Part shown: piece by piece, positions 18,977 to 27,128 of the stretch
Layout: each line of letters opens with the position of its first letter
Numbering within the stretch: position 1 is the stretch's first letter
Program-made: the position numbers and the translations under genes
DNA from: Streptomyces hundungensis
Lineage (GTDB): Bacteria; Actinomycetota; Actinomycetes; Streptomycetales; Streptomycetaceae
Direction: 5' to 3'
Length of the DNA stretch: 64,000 bases
Assembly: GCF_003627815.1 (NCBI RefSeq)
Contig: NZ_CP032698.1
Span: 5,704,001 to 5,768,000, forward strand
The notes under the pieces: generated by a model
The model's database searches: none
Told to the model about the DNA's origin: nothing
What the model saw: the letters and a program-made list of their open reading frames with translations, nothing else

Positions 18977-19043
18977 CCACCCCGACTCCCTTTCCCGGCA
19001 GGCGAGTTCCGTCACCGGCTGCCCAAACCGGCCCGCCCACGGC

Positions 19044-19049
19044 TACCCT
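19044..19049 (+). promoter_or_regulatory. -10 hexamer TACCCT, leaderless start
   Basis: TACCCT is followed by GAACGG and then the GTG at 19056. The same spacing and hexamer recur at 19841. Confidence 0.55.
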
Positions 19050-19055
19050 GAACGG

Positions 19056-19763
19056 GTGCCGGACGACGCAGGGGGCGGGCCGTTCCCGGACGGCTGGGAG
19101 CCCGACGACGACCGCGGGGGCGCGGACGATGAATTCGCCTCCGTGGTCTTCGACGAGGACTTCGTACGAGCCGCCGAAATCCATGAACCCAGCGCCGTCG
19201 AGCGGCTGCTCGCCGCCGCCCAGGCCCGCGCCGAAGCCGAGGCGGCCCGCGCCCGCGCGGGCGCCGGAGCCCCCGACGACGAGCCCTACGACGACGGCTA
19301 CGAATCCGACCCCTACCGCCCCGGCCGCGACCCGGGCGACCTCGGCGGCCCCGGCCTGTCCGGCGGCGCCGAAGCCGGCCCCTACGGCCGCTTCGGCGGC
19401 GCCCTGCGCCCCTACCGCGGGCACGCCCGCTGGCACCGGCCCATCGCCTGGCTCCTGGCCGTGATCATGGGCATCGGCATGGTCGCCCTCGCCTTCTCCG
19501 CCGTCTACCGAGGCGCCTCCTCCGACCACGAGGACAAGATCCCGCCCTCGCCCCCGGCCACGAGCAACGTCGACAACCCGACGATCGCGGCCGGCACGGG
19601 GAGCGCGGGGAGCGCGGGGGGTGCCGGCGGCGCGGCGGGGAGCTCGGGGTCGGTCGGCGGGGCGGCCTCGGGCGGTGCTGAGGGACCACAGGGGGCCCTG
19701 GCGCCGGGTGAGGGTTTGGCCCCGGCCGATTCGCTGCCCCTCGGGCCCCACCCGCCCGTCTGA
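19056..19763 (+). CDS. Single-pass membrane protein with SVVFDE motif (paralogue 1)
   Basis: A 235-residue protein of unknown function. It has an acidic cytoplasmic N-terminus with DDEFASVVFDEDFVRAA at 24-40, an Ala/Arg-rich helical segment, a Gly/Pro/Asp-rich stretch, one membrane helix at about 129-151, and a low-complexity Gly/Ser/Ala tail that is probably outside the cell. The N-terminal motif is shared with the next protein (19853-20932), so the two are likely diverged duplicates or partners. Translation is probably leaderless. Confidence 0.8.
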   Translation: MPDDAGGGPFPDGWEPDDDRGGADDEFASVVFDEDFVRAAEIHEPSAVERLLAAAQARAEAEAARARAGAGAPDDEPYDDGYESDPYRPGRDPGDLGGPGLSGGAEAGPYGRFGGALRPYRGHARWHRPIAWLLAVIMGIGMVALAFSAVYRGASSDHEDKIPPSPPATSNVDNPTIAAGTGSAGSAGGAGGAAGSSGSVGGAASGGAEGPQGALAPGEGLAPADSLPLGPHPPV

Positions 19764-19840
19764 ACAACCCGAGAACCGTCGCGTCGGGAATCGTCAGAAG
19801 TTGTCGTGGACCAGCGCGTTTACCCACCCCCCGCCGGACC

Positions 19841-19846
19841 TACCCT
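19841..19846 (+). promoter_or_regulatory. -10 hexamer TACCCT, leaderless start
   Basis: TACCCT is followed by GAAGGT and the ATG at 19853. No separate ribosome site is present. Confidence 0.55.
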
Positions 19847-19852
19847 GAAGGT

Positions 19853-20932
19853 ATGGCAGGGCGCGGAGAGCCACCCGAGGGGACACCGGAGGGCCTCCCC
19901 GGCGGTGGCGACGACGAGTACCGGTCCGTCGTCTTCGACGAATCGTTCGTCCGCGCTGCACGCCTCCAGGAGTATTCCGCCCAGGAGCGGATGGGCGAGC
20001 ACGCCCGGGCCGTGCGGTCCCGTTCGAGCTGGTCCCTCAGACCCTCCTCCAAACCCGCCGTCGCCTTGGTGCTGCTGCTCCTCATAGCCTTCAGCACCGC
20101 CATCTACATGGGCATCCGCCACCCCTACCAGCCGCCGCTCACCGGCCACCCCGAGCCGCTGCGGATGACCGTCATCCCGCTGGCCCCCGAGGGCCCGGTC
20201 CCGGGCGGTGACGCCGAGCGGCTCTTCGCGCACAGCCCGGCCGCCCAGTTCCGGATCGGCGGATCGGGGATCAGCCTGCCGTCGGCCGCCAAGACCGCGC
20301 ACTTCTCCGAATCGCAGGTGATGAACGCGCTGTCCATCGCCAAGGACTACCTGATCAAGTCCTCCCTCGACCCGGACGTCCTCGCCGGCGGCCCCGACCA
20401 CCAGATCCGGGTACTGCTCGACCCCGATCTGATGGCCCAGTTCGACCAGAGCCTGGCCACTCCGGCCGGTGACGGCCGGCACTCCGCGACCGGCTGGCTG
20501 GTGCGCTTCGATCCGGCCGAGGTGGCCCTCGCCGATCCCCGGATCCGGGTCCAGGGGGCGATGAGCTACGCGGAGTCCGGCACGGACGCACTCACCGTCG
20601 CCGCCGACTACGTCTTCGTGTACGCCCTGCGGCCCGCCGGGAACGCCCCGCACCCGCCCGGCGCCTCGCTCTTCACGGTCCGCCGCGAGCTGCACTTCCG
20701 GCTCGACCGCGAAGACCTACGGGTCAACCGCACCGAGATCCAGTCCAGCACCGTCGAGGCCGGTCCGCAGGCCTGCTCGGCCGAGGTCGCGAGCCGGCTG
20801 CGCCCGCTGCTGGCGGGGGAGCGGGCGAGTGCGCGGGGCCCGGCCGGCACCGACCCGTACGCGACCGGCCCCGCCCCCGAGGCGCTCTGCGGCACCCTGG
20901 CCACCGGGGCCCAGCCGTCATCGGGCGGATGA
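19853..20932 (+). CDS. Single-pass membrane protein with SVVFDE motif (paralogue 2)
   Basis: A 359-residue protein with the N-terminal block DDEYRSVVFDESFVRAA (20-36) followed by the E-x-SA-x-ER element also found in the upstream gene. One membrane helix lies at about 68-87. A folded extracytoplasmic domain of some 250 residues follows (VMNALSIAKDYLIKSSLDPDVL, later WLVRFDPAEVALADP), then a Pro/Ala-rich tail. I recognise no enzymatic motif. The conserved cytoplasmic peptide could dock a common partner. The neighbours are proA upstream and a convergent M48 protease. Confidence 0.82.
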   Translation: MAGRGEPPEGTPEGLPGGGDDEYRSVVFDESFVRAARLQEYSAQERMGEHARAVRSRSSWSLRPSSKPAVALVLLLLIAFSTAIYMGIRHPYQPPLTGHPEPLRMTVIPLAPEGPVPGGDAERLFAHSPAAQFRIGGSGISLPSAAKTAHFSESQVMNALSIAKDYLIKSSLDPDVLAGGPDHQIRVLLDPDLMAQFDQSLATPAGDGRHSATGWLVRFDPAEVALADPRIRVQGAMSYAESGTDALTVAADYVFVYALRPAGNAPHPPGASLFTVRRELHFRLDREDLRVNRTEIQSSTVEAGPQACSAEVASRLRPLLAGERASARGPAGTDPYATGPAPEALCGTLATGAQPSSGG

Positions 20933-20994
20933 CGTCCGGCCCGCGCCCCCCCCTTGGCTCGCCCCCCTTTCATCGCCCCCGTGAGGGCGCCCCC

Positions 20995-22110
20995 TCAGCC
21001 CTGGCCCTGCCCGTTCTGCCCCGGCTTTTGGTCCGTCGGCGGTTCGGCGTCGGGACCGGGTGCCGGGTCCGAGGGCGACGGCCGCGTCGCCGTGCCGGTG
21101 AACCTGTCGCGCAGCTTGCCGCCCAGGTCGGCCGTGCCGCCCGCGATGTCCCCGACGAGCTTCATCAGCGGGTCCTTGCTGCTCTTGACCGCGTCGGCGT
21201 ACGAGGCCGCGGACTCGCGGAAGGAGTCGGTGACCGAGGTGTCCTTGTCCTCGTCGCGGCGCGGGTAGTGGCCGTCCATGATCCGCTGGTGGTCCCGGGA
21301 CTCGGCCCACTTCTTCAGCTCGGCGGCACGGACCGTGGTGAACGGATGGGTGCGGGGCAGCACATTGAGGATCTTCAGCACGGAGTCACGCAGGTCGCCC
21401 CCGGACTCGTACTCCTCGGCCTGCTCCAGGAAGGCGTCCACGTTCATCTCGTGCAGGTGGTTGCCGCCCGCTATCTTCATCAGCCCCCGCATCGAGGCCT
21501 TCAGGTCCTGGCCCACGAGCAGCCCGGCCCGGTCCGCGGACAGCTCCGACTTGCGGAACCACTCGCGCAGCGCCGTCACGATCGCCATGATCGCGACATT
21601 GCCCAGCGGGATCCAGGCGACCTTGAGGGCGAGGTTGGTGAGGAAGAGCAGGATCGTGCGGTAGACGGAGTGGCCGGAGAGGGCGTGGCCGACCTCGTGG
21701 CCGACGACCGCGCGCATCTCCTCCTCGTCGAGCAGTTCGACCAGACCCGTCGTCACCACGATGATCGGCTCGTCGAGACCGATGCACATCGCGTTCGGCT
21801 GCGGGTTCTGAGTGACGTACATCGGCGGGACCTTCTCCAGGTCCAGGATGTAACAGGCGTCCCGCAGCATGGAGTTGAGATGGGCGAACTGGGCGTCGCT
21901 CACCCGTACCGAGTCCGAGAGGAACAGCAGCCTCAGGCTTCGCTCGGGCAGCAGCCCGCTGAGCGCCTTGAAGACGGTGTCGAAGCCGGTCAGCCTGCGC
22001 AGCGCGACCAGCGCCGAGCGGTCGGCGGGGTGTTCGTAGGCCCGGGAGGAGATCCCGGGAAACCTGCGCCGCTGCCTGCTCGGCACGTTGTCGTTGAAGT
22101 CCTCGGTCAT
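20995..22110 (-). CDS. M48 family zinc metalloprotease (HtpX-like)
   Basis: A 371-residue protein with HEVGH at 138-142, a downstream SELSADRAGL block giving the third zinc ligand, and a hydrophobic segment between them that may insert in the membrane. The catalytic domain spans about 80-290. The C-terminal tail is Pro/Asp-rich and probably disordered. Members degrade or quality-control membrane proteins. The ATG at 22110 was chosen because a G-rich ribosome site (AGGGGGCA) is just upstream; earlier in-frame Met codons lack one. Confidence 0.9.
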   Translation of the reverse strand: MTEDFNDNVPSRQRRRFPGISSRAYEHPADRSALVALRRLTGFDTVFKALSGLLPERSLRLLFLSDSVRVSDAQFAHLNSMLRDACYILDLEKVPPMYVTQNPQPNAMCIGLDEPIIVVTTGLVELLDEEEMRAVVGHEVGHALSGHSVYRTILLFLTNLALKVAWIPLGNVAIMAIVTALREWFRKSELSADRAGLLVGQDLKASMRGLMKIAGGNHLHEMNVDAFLEQAEEYESGGDLRDSVLKILNVLPRTHPFTTVRAAELKKWAESRDHQRIMDGHYPRRDEDKDTSVTDSFRESAASYADAVKSSKDPLMKLVGDIAGGTADLGGKLRDRFTGTATRPSPSDPAPGPDAEPPTDQKPGQNGQGQG

Positions 22111-22194
22111 GGGTGCCCCCTGTCGTTCGAGTCGTCGGCTCGTCCCCCTGACGACATCCACCCTAGGCGGTGGGGATACCGTGGCCCGGGGGCC

Positions 22195-22203
22195 TGTGGA
22201 TAA
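22195..22203 (-). promoter_or_regulatory. DnaA-box-like nonamer
   Basis: TGTGGATAA is the exact complement of TTATCCACA, the consensus DnaA box. It lies between the divergent M48 protease and the 61-residue protein gene. Confidence 0.4.
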
Positions 22204-22221
22204 CTTTCGAGGAGACCTGCC

Positions 22222-22407
22222 ATGTCGGACGCAACTCCGGGCGTACTGCCGGACGCCGTCACCGCTCTCGCCGACGCCTCGGGCCAGGGCCCGGGCGCCC
22301 TGCTGAGGATCCTGCTGCTTGCCTCCATGGTCGGCGCCGCCCTCCTGGCCTGGTTCCTGCTGCGCGGATACCGCTCGAACGGCGGCGACGACAACCACAA
22401 CGACTGA
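22222..22407 (+). CDS. Small single-pass membrane protein, 61 residues
   Basis: The ATG is preceded by GAGGAGA at normal spacing. The predicted protein has a short N-terminal region, one membrane helix at about 28-47 ([21 protein letters not shown]) and an Asn/Asp-rich tail. Function is unknown. It and the 54-residue protein that follows share the same design and precede nadD. Confidence 0.75.
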   Translation: MSDATPGVLPDAVTALADASGQGPGALLRILLLASMVGAALLAWFLLRGYRSNGGDDNHND

Positions 22408-22488
22408 GTCGGCGTGAGCGTGCCCGGGCCGCCCGCATACGATGTGCGCGAAGTCTCCGCCCCGACTCCCGGATAGGTCCTGCCGAAG

Positions 22489-22653
22489 ATGAGCCTCCAC
22501 AGCACCGCCGCCAACCTGGTCTCGCTCGCCGAAGGCGGCGCCGAGCACGGTGGCAACCACGAAAGCCTCCAGCCCTGGATGACCGGCGGCGGTGCGCTGC
22601 TCGCCCTGCTCCTCCTGCTCTGGATCACCACCCGCTTCAACCGCGACCGCTGA
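22489..22653 (+). CDS. Small single-pass membrane protein, 54 residues
   Basis: The frame ATG-AGC-CTC-CAC runs 54 codons to a TGA at 22651. Residues 30-47 are strongly hydrophobic ([18 protein letters not shown]), followed by a basic end. No strong ribosome site is visible, but codon third positions are nearly all G/C and the gene fits exactly between its neighbours. Function unknown. A companion of the preceding microprotein. Confidence 0.65.
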   Translation: MSLHSTAANLVSLAEGGAEHGGNHESLQPWMTGGGALLALLLLLWITTRFNRDR

Positions 22654-22677
22654 GTCGGGGCCGAAAAGCCGGGCCAG

Positions 22678-22683
22678 TAGGCT
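22678..22683 (+). promoter_or_regulatory. -10 hexamer TAGGCT, near-leaderless nadD start
   Basis: TAGGCT lies eight bases before the nadD ATG, and no Shine-Dalgarno sequence fits. Confidence 0.45.
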
Positions 22684-22691
22684 CTGCACGC

Positions 22692-23309
22692 ATGGGAGAG
22701 CAGGAAGTGCCTACCGGTCCGGTGAAGCGACGCATCGGTGTGATGGGCGGAACGTTCGATCCGATCCATCACGGACACCTCGTGGCCGCCAGTGAGGTGG
22801 CCTCGCAGTTCCACCTGGACGAGGTCGTGTTCGTGCCGACCGGGCAGCCGTGGCAGAAGAGCCACAAACTGGTCTCCCTGGCCGAGGACCGCTATCTGAT
22901 GACGGTCATCGCGACCGCGTCCAACCCCCAGTTCTCGGTCAGCCGCATCGAGATCGACCGCGGCGGGGCGACGTACACCATCGACACCCTGCGGGATCTG
23001 CGCGACCTCAACGCCGACGCGGACCTGTTCTTCATCACCGGGGCCGACGCGCTCGCCCAGATCCTCACCTGGCGCGACGCCGAGGAGCTGTTCTCGCTGG
23101 CCCACTTCATCGGAGTGACCCGGCCCGGCCACGTCCTGACGGACGACGGGCTGCCCGAGGGCGGGGTCTCGCTGGTGGAGGTGCCGGCCCTCGCGATCTC
23201 CTCGACGGACTGCCGGGCACGGGTCGCGCAGGGCGACCCCGTCTGGTATTTGGTTCCCGACGGTGTGGTCCGCTACATCGACAAGCGCCAGCTGTATCGC
23301 GGCGAGTGA
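22692..23309 (+). CDS. nadD: Nicotinate-nucleotide adenylyltransferase
   Basis: A 205-residue enzyme that makes deamido-NAD from nicotinate mononucleotide and ATP. It has the nucleotidyltransferase signature [11 protein letters not shown] near residue 20, the [13 protein letters not shown] loop and the C-terminal [10 protein letters not shown] motif that binds ATP phosphates. The ATG at 22692 gives a normal length. The LCP protein and rsfS follow in the usual actinobacterial order. Confidence 0.96.
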   Translation: MGEQEVPTGPVKRRIGVMGGTFDPIHHGHLVAASEVASQFHLDEVVFVPTGQPWQKSHKLVSLAEDRYLMTVIATASNPQFSVSRIEIDRGGATYTIDTLRDLRDLNADADLFFITGADALAQILTWRDAEELFSLAHFIGVTRPGHVLTDDGLPEGGVSLVEVPALAISSTDCRARVAQGDPVWYLVPDGVVRYIDKRQLYRGE

Positions 23310-23355
23310 GTCCAGCTGTACCGCCTGTACGTCGGCGAGTGGAAGAAGGCCACCG

Positions 23356-25080
23356 GTGAACGACCGCCAGTACGACCCGTATGCGCCGCAGGTGCAGCTG
23401 GTCGGGTACGACGAGTACGGCCGGCCGGTGTACCAGCAGGTCCAGCCGCAGCAGGCGTACGACCCGTACGGCCAACTCCAGGAGCCCCAGCAGCAGCAAC
23501 AGCAACAGGGGTACGGGTACGACCAGACCCATGTCCCGCAGCAGTCGACGTACGACCCCTACGGGCAGCAACAACAGCCGCACCAGCATCAGCAGCAGCC
23601 GACGCACCAGCAGGCTCAAGCGCACCAACAGGCCCAGCAGGCACAGGAGTTCCAGGGCGCTCAGCAGTTTCCGCAGCAGGGCCACGGGCACGACTACGGC
23701 ACCGCGCAGCAGCCGGTCGTCCCGGCCGCCCCGGCGCCGGATGCCGAGCCGCAGGACCCGCCCGTGGTGCCGCAGCAGCGGCGGGACGACCACGGTGCCG
23801 GCGCCGAACGCGACTACCGCACCGAGCAGTTCTCGTTCATCGAGGAACCCGACGAGGACTCCGAAGACGTCATCGACTGGCTCAAGTTCACCGAGAGCCG
23901 CAGCGAGCGTCGCGAGGAAGCCAAGCGCCGCGGCCGCCACCGTGTCATCGCGCTGATCGTGACCGTCGCGTTGATCGCGGTCGGCGGCATCGGCTACCTG
24001 TGGTTCGCCGGCAAGCTGCCCGGACTCTCGTCCTCCTCGGACACCAAGAACGGCGCCGCCACCCCGGCCGGCCCCCAGCAGCGCGACGTCATCGTGGTCC
24101 ATCTGCACAACACCAAGGCGGGCGGCACCTCCACGGCGCTGCTCGTCAACAACGTGACCACCAAGCAGGGCACCACCGTGCTGCTGCCCAACTCGCTCGC
24201 GGTCTCCGACGACGAGGGCAACCGCACCACCCTGGGCAAGTCGGTGGACGCCGACGGCTCGCAGAGCACCCGCGAGTCGCTCTCCACCCTCCTCGGCGCC
24301 AAGATCACCGGCTCCTGGCGCCTTGACACCCCGTATCTCGAAAACCTGGTCGACCTCGTCGGAAACATCGACATCAGTACGGATGTGGACGTTCCCGGTG
24401 CCAAGCAGGGCGGCGATCCGCTGGTCAAGAAGGGCGACGACCAGACGCTCACCGGTCAGATGGCCGTCGCCTACGCCACCTACCGGGGCCCCGGCGAGCC
24501 CGAGACCAAGCAGCTCCAGCGGTTCGGCACGGTGATGTACGGGGTGCTGCGCAAGATCTCCGACGATCCGAAGGCCGCCACCGTCACCGTGCAGACGCTC
24601 GCGCAGATCCTCGACCCGTCGCTGCCGGACAGCGACCTGGGGGCCGCGCTGGCCAAGCTCGCCGAACACGCCAAGGTGGGCGCGTACAAGACGGCGCTCC
24701 TCCCGGTGCAGCCCGACGGCACGCTCAGCCAGCAGACCAGCGACAGCGTGGTCAAGGACGTCCTGGGCGGCAAGCTCGGCGCCGGGGCCGACAAGGGCTC
24801 CGCGCTGCGGGTCGGCGTCAAGAACGCCAGCGGCAACGCCAAGGCCTCCGAGGCCGCCCGGGTCGCCCTGATCAACGGCGGCTACGGGTTCGTCGACGCC
24901 GGAAGCGCCGGCGCGCAGGCCACCTCCCAGGTCCTGTACGGCGACGCGGCGAACAGGGCGAGCGCGGTCGAGGTCGCCAAGACGCTCAATCTGCCGGACA
25001 GCGCCGTCAAGCAGGGCAAGGCGGCCGCCAACGCCGACGTGTCGGTCGTCATCGGCAAGGATTACAAGATCACGAAGTGA
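23356..25080 (+). CDS. LytR-CpsA-Psr family protein with LytR C-terminal domain, probably catalytically degenerate
   Basis: A 574-residue protein. Residues 23-118 are extremely Gln-rich with YDPYGQ repeats, then a charged segment, a membrane helix at 197-217, an LCP-like domain (about 245-450) and a LytR_C domain near 475-570 (LRVGVKNASG). LCP enzymes attach wall polymers to peptidoglycan. Here the usual R-x-DT-hydrophobic segment reads GGTSTALLV and the usual PRD segment reads LPNSL, so key acidic and Arg residues appear to be missing. It may bind rather than transfer polymer. The GTG has GGAAGAAGG upstream. A terminator-like hairpin follows. Confidence 0.85.
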   Translation: MNDRQYDPYAPQVQLVGYDEYGRPVYQQVQPQQAYDPYGQLQEPQQQQQQQGYGYDQTHVPQQSTYDPYGQQQQPHQHQQQPTHQQAQAHQQAQQAQEFQGAQQFPQQGHGHDYGTAQQPVVPAAPAPDAEPQDPPVVPQQRRDDHGAGAERDYRTEQFSFIEEPDEDSEDVIDWLKFTESRSERREEAKRRGRHRVIALIVTVALIAVGGIGYLWFAGKLPGLSSSSDTKNGAATPAGPQQRDVIVVHLHNTKAGGTSTALLVNNVTTKQGTTVLLPNSLAVSDDEGNRTTLGKSVDADGSQSTRESLSTLLGAKITGSWRLDTPYLENLVDLVGNIDISTDVDVPGAKQGGDPLVKKGDDQTLTGQMAVAYATYRGPGEPETKQLQRFGTVMYGVLRKISDDPKAATVTVQTLAQILDPSLPDSDLGAALAKLAEHAKVGAYKTALLPVQPDGTLSQQTSDSVVKDVLGGKLGAGADKGSALRVGVKNASGNAKASEAARVALINGGYGFVDAGSAGAQATSQVLYGDAANRASAVEVAKTLNLPDSAVKQGKAAANADVSVVIGKDYKITK

Positions 25081-25089
25081 GGCACCGGG

Positions 25090-25118
25090 CACTCCCGGGA
25101 GCAACCCTTTCGGGAGTG
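25090..25118 (+). terminator. Hairpin after LCP gene
   Basis: CACTCCCG (25090-25097) pairs with CGGGAGTG (25111-25118). The hairpin lies just past the LCP stop and before rsfS. Confidence 0.6.
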
Positions 25119-25182
25119 TCGGCGGTCCGTGAGATCCTGGAATTCGATCTGATCCGATCTGACCGCCGACGAAAGCCTGCTT

Positions 25183-25620
25183 GTGACCGCCACGGACCGT
25201 TCCATCGAGCTCATCACCGCCGCCGCTCAGGCGGCTGCCGACCGGCTCGCGCACGACATCATCGCGTACGACGTCAGTGATGTGCTGTCGATCACCGACG
25301 CCTTCCTGCTCGCCTCCGCGCCCAACGACCGCCAGGTCAAGTCGATCGTCGACGAGATCGAGGAGCGGCTCAACAAGGAGCTCGGCGCCAAGCCGGTGCG
25401 CCGCGAGGGCGACCGCGACGCCCGCTGGATCCTGCTCGACTACGTCGACATCGTCGTGCACGTCCAGCACAGTGAGGAGCGCGTCTTCTACGCCCTCGAG
25501 CGCCTGTGGAAGGACTGCCCCGAGCTGCCCCTCCCGGACGACGCCATGAAGACCCGCGGCAAGGCCGCCGAGCACGCCGCGCTGACCGGCGCCGACGAGA
25601 CGGACGGTGAGCTGAGCTGA
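25183..25620 (+). CDS. rsfS: Ribosomal silencing factor RsfS
   Basis: A 145-residue protein of the RsfS/Iojap family that binds uL14 and blocks subunit joining under starvation. The conserved core includes DVLSITDAFLLASAPNDRQVKSI, GDRDARWILLDYVDIVVHV and ERVFYALERLWKDC. The tail is acidic. The start is a GTG after GAAAG. Its stop overlaps the presumed CTG start of the phosphatase gene, as in other actinobacteria. Confidence 0.95.
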   Translation: MTATDRSIELITAAAQAAADRLAHDIIAYDVSDVLSITDAFLLASAPNDRQVKSIVDEIEERLNKELGAKPVRREGDRDARWILLDYVDIVVHVQHSEERVFYALERLWKDCPELPLPDDAMKTRGKAAEHAALTGADETDGELS

Positions 25621-26273
25621 ACGGCACCACCCAGGGCGGCAGGGGCCGCCGGATAGTCCTGTGGCGGCACGGCCAGACGGCCTGGAACCTGGAGCGCCGC
25701 TTCCAGGGCTCCACGGACATCGCGCTGACCGAGACGGGCATCGGGCAGGCGCATCGCGCCGCGCGCCTGCTGGCCGCGCTCAAGCCCGACGCGATCGTCG
25801 CCTCCGACCTTCAGCGGGCCGCCGCCACCGCCGCCGAGCTGGCGGCCGTGACCGGCCTGCCGGTCGAGCACGACTCGGCGCTGCGGGAGACGTACGCGGG
25901 CGCCTGGCAGGGGCTCACGCACGAGGAGATCGTCGCCCGCTACGGCGAGCAGTACGCGGCGTGGAAGCGCGGCGAGCCGGTGCGCCGGGGCGGCGGTGAG
26001 CTGGAGACCGAGGTCGCCGACCGGGCCGCCCCGGTCGTGCTGCGCCACGCCGACAAGCTGCCCGACGGCGGCACCCTCGTCGTCGTCAGTCACGGCGGCA
26101 CCATCCGCACCACCATCGGCCGACTCCTCGGTCTTGAGGCGCACCACTGGGAAGGCCTGGGCGGCCTCACCAACTGCTGCTGGTCCGTCCTCGGCGAGGG
26201 CGCGCGCGGCTGGCGCCTGCTGGAACACAACGCCGGCACGCTCCCCGAGCCGGTCCTCGGCGACGACGACTAA
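25617..26273 (+). CDS. Histidine phosphatase (phosphoglycerate mutase-like), CTG start
   Basis: The catalytic LWRHGQTAWN motif and the ASDLQRAAATA and VSHGGTIR segments identify the histidine phosphatase superfamily. Members range from phosphoglycerate mutases to broad phosphatases. An in-frame stop at 25608-25610 limits the start. No ATG, GTG or TTG exists before the catalytic His, so the CTG at 25617, overlapping the rsfS stop (CTGA) and preceded by GGTGAG, is the best start. This gives 218 residues. Starting at the internal ATG at 25848 would remove the active site. Confidence 0.85.
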   Translation: MNGTTQGGRGRRIVLWRHGQTAWNLERRFQGSTDIALTETGIGQAHRAARLLAALKPDAIVASDLQRAAATAAELAAVTGLPVEHDSALRETYAGAWQGLTHEEIVARYGEQYAAWKRGEPVRRGGGELETEVADRAAPVVLRHADKLPDGGTLVVVSHGGTIRTTIGRLLGLEAHHWEGLGGLTNCCWSVLGEGARGWRLLEHNAGTLPEPVLGDDD

Positions 26274-26302
26274 CCGCTGCTCAGAGGCGGTGCGGGCCGG
26301 AT

Positions 26303-26332
26303 TTCACTTTCCGGCAGGTCACAGGCTAAAGT
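26303..26332 (+). promoter_or_regulatory. Candidate promoter of first tRNA-Ala
   Basis: TTCACT (26303-26308) and TAAAGT (26327-26332) are 18 bp apart, about 54 bp before the tRNA. Confidence 0.4.
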
Positions 26333-26385
26333 TCTTCTTGTTCGCAGCGCGGGACCGCCGAAGAGGCGGAAACACGGCGAGCAGC

Positions 26386-26458
26386 GGGGCTATAGCTCAG
26401 TTGGTAGAGCGCCTGCATGGCATGCAGGAGGTCAGGAGTTCAATTCTCCTTAGCTCCA
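26386..26458 (+). tRNA. tRNA-Ala (anticodon GGC), copy 1
   Basis: A 73-nt cloverleaf. Acceptor GGGGCTA pairs with TAGCTCC, the D arm contains TAGCTCAGTTGGTAGAGC, the anticodon stem is CCTGC/GCAGG with loop ATGGCAT, so the anticodon is GGC, and the T loop is TTCAATT. The discriminator is A, and CCA is not encoded. An identical copy lies at 28413-28485. Confidence 0.97.
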
Positions 26459-26464
26459 CAATCG

Positions 26465-26492
26465 GATCCCGTCCCCTCGTGGGGGCGGGATC
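26465..26492 (+). terminator. Terminator of tRNA-Ala copy 1
   Basis: GATCCCGTCCCC pairs with GGGGGCGGGATC across a tcgt loop, followed by TTCTTGTTG. Confidence 0.85.
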
Positions 26493-26724
26493 TTCTTGTT
26501 GTCCGGGGTGGGCCCTGAACGGATACTTCCGCCCGGTGGTCGCGAGGCACGGGGGCGCACGCTGGTGTCCGTGCGCCCAGGAGTACCCCTTCGCTCCCGC
26601 GGTCGGGTCCGTCCTGGGCGGCGTGTCCGGTCTCGTACGGTGACAGCACTGACCCTCTTGCGAGGGCATGGCAGAATCGGGACGGCCGGAGGGGGACGAC
26701 GGACCGAACGGGAGGGAGTGCGCG

Positions 26725-26892
26725 ATGCCCGCGAGCGACGCATTCCCACAGCCGTCCGGCGGTCCGCGAGCCCCGGCGTCCGGCGCCCACCTGAGCTGCC
26801 CCTCCTGCGGCTCCGCCCACGTCGCCCAGATGCTCGGCGACAACGGCGGCGTGTCCTACGTGTGCACGGCCTGCGGCCACAGCTGGAGCTGA
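26725..26892 (+). CDS. Small zinc-ribbon protein, 55 residues
   Basis: The ATG is preceded by GGGAGG. The N-terminal 25 residues are Pro/Ala-rich; the rest is a zinc ribbon with CPSCGSAH and CTACGHSWS, i.e. two CxxC knuckles 19-20 residues apart. It resembles the RNA-polymerase/transcription-factor type of ribbon, but the partner is unknown. An in-frame ATG at 26668 is possible but has no ribosome site. Another zinc protein follows immediately. Confidence 0.75.
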   Translation: MPASDAFPQPSGGPRAPASGAHLSCPSCGSAHVAQMLGDNGGVSYVCTACGHSWS

Positions 26893-26894
26893 AC

Positions 26895-27128
26895 ATGGGT
26901 GCACACAGGCGGAAATGCGACTGGTGCGGCAGTGGTACGCCCATCGTCAGGGACATGGATCCGGTCAACACCGACTACCAGTACTGGTGCGAGGAATGCG
27001 CCAGGGCGCTGATCATAAAGGGCGACCCGATCGAGACCTATCGGGAGCTGGAGGGGGAGCCGATCTACGGCCGTCTCCTGGAGGCGCACTGCACGCTGAA
27101 GCGCTTCTACTCCTTCGCCACGGCCTGA
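26895..27128 (+). CDS. Small zinc-finger-like protein, 77 residues
   Basis: Two CxxC pairs (CDWC at 8-11 and CEEC about 24 residues later) suggest a zinc-binding fold, followed by a helical, charged half (ETYRELEGEPIYGRLLEAH). It starts two bases after the stop of the 55-residue ribbon gene, so the two are co-translated. Its last 116 bases overlap the end of the opposing GT87 gene. The codon third positions support coding on this strand. Function unknown. Confidence 0.7.
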   Translation: MGAHRRKCDWCGSGTPIVRDMDPVNTDYQYWCEECARALIIKGDPIETYRELEGEPIYGRLLEAHCTLKRFYSFATA

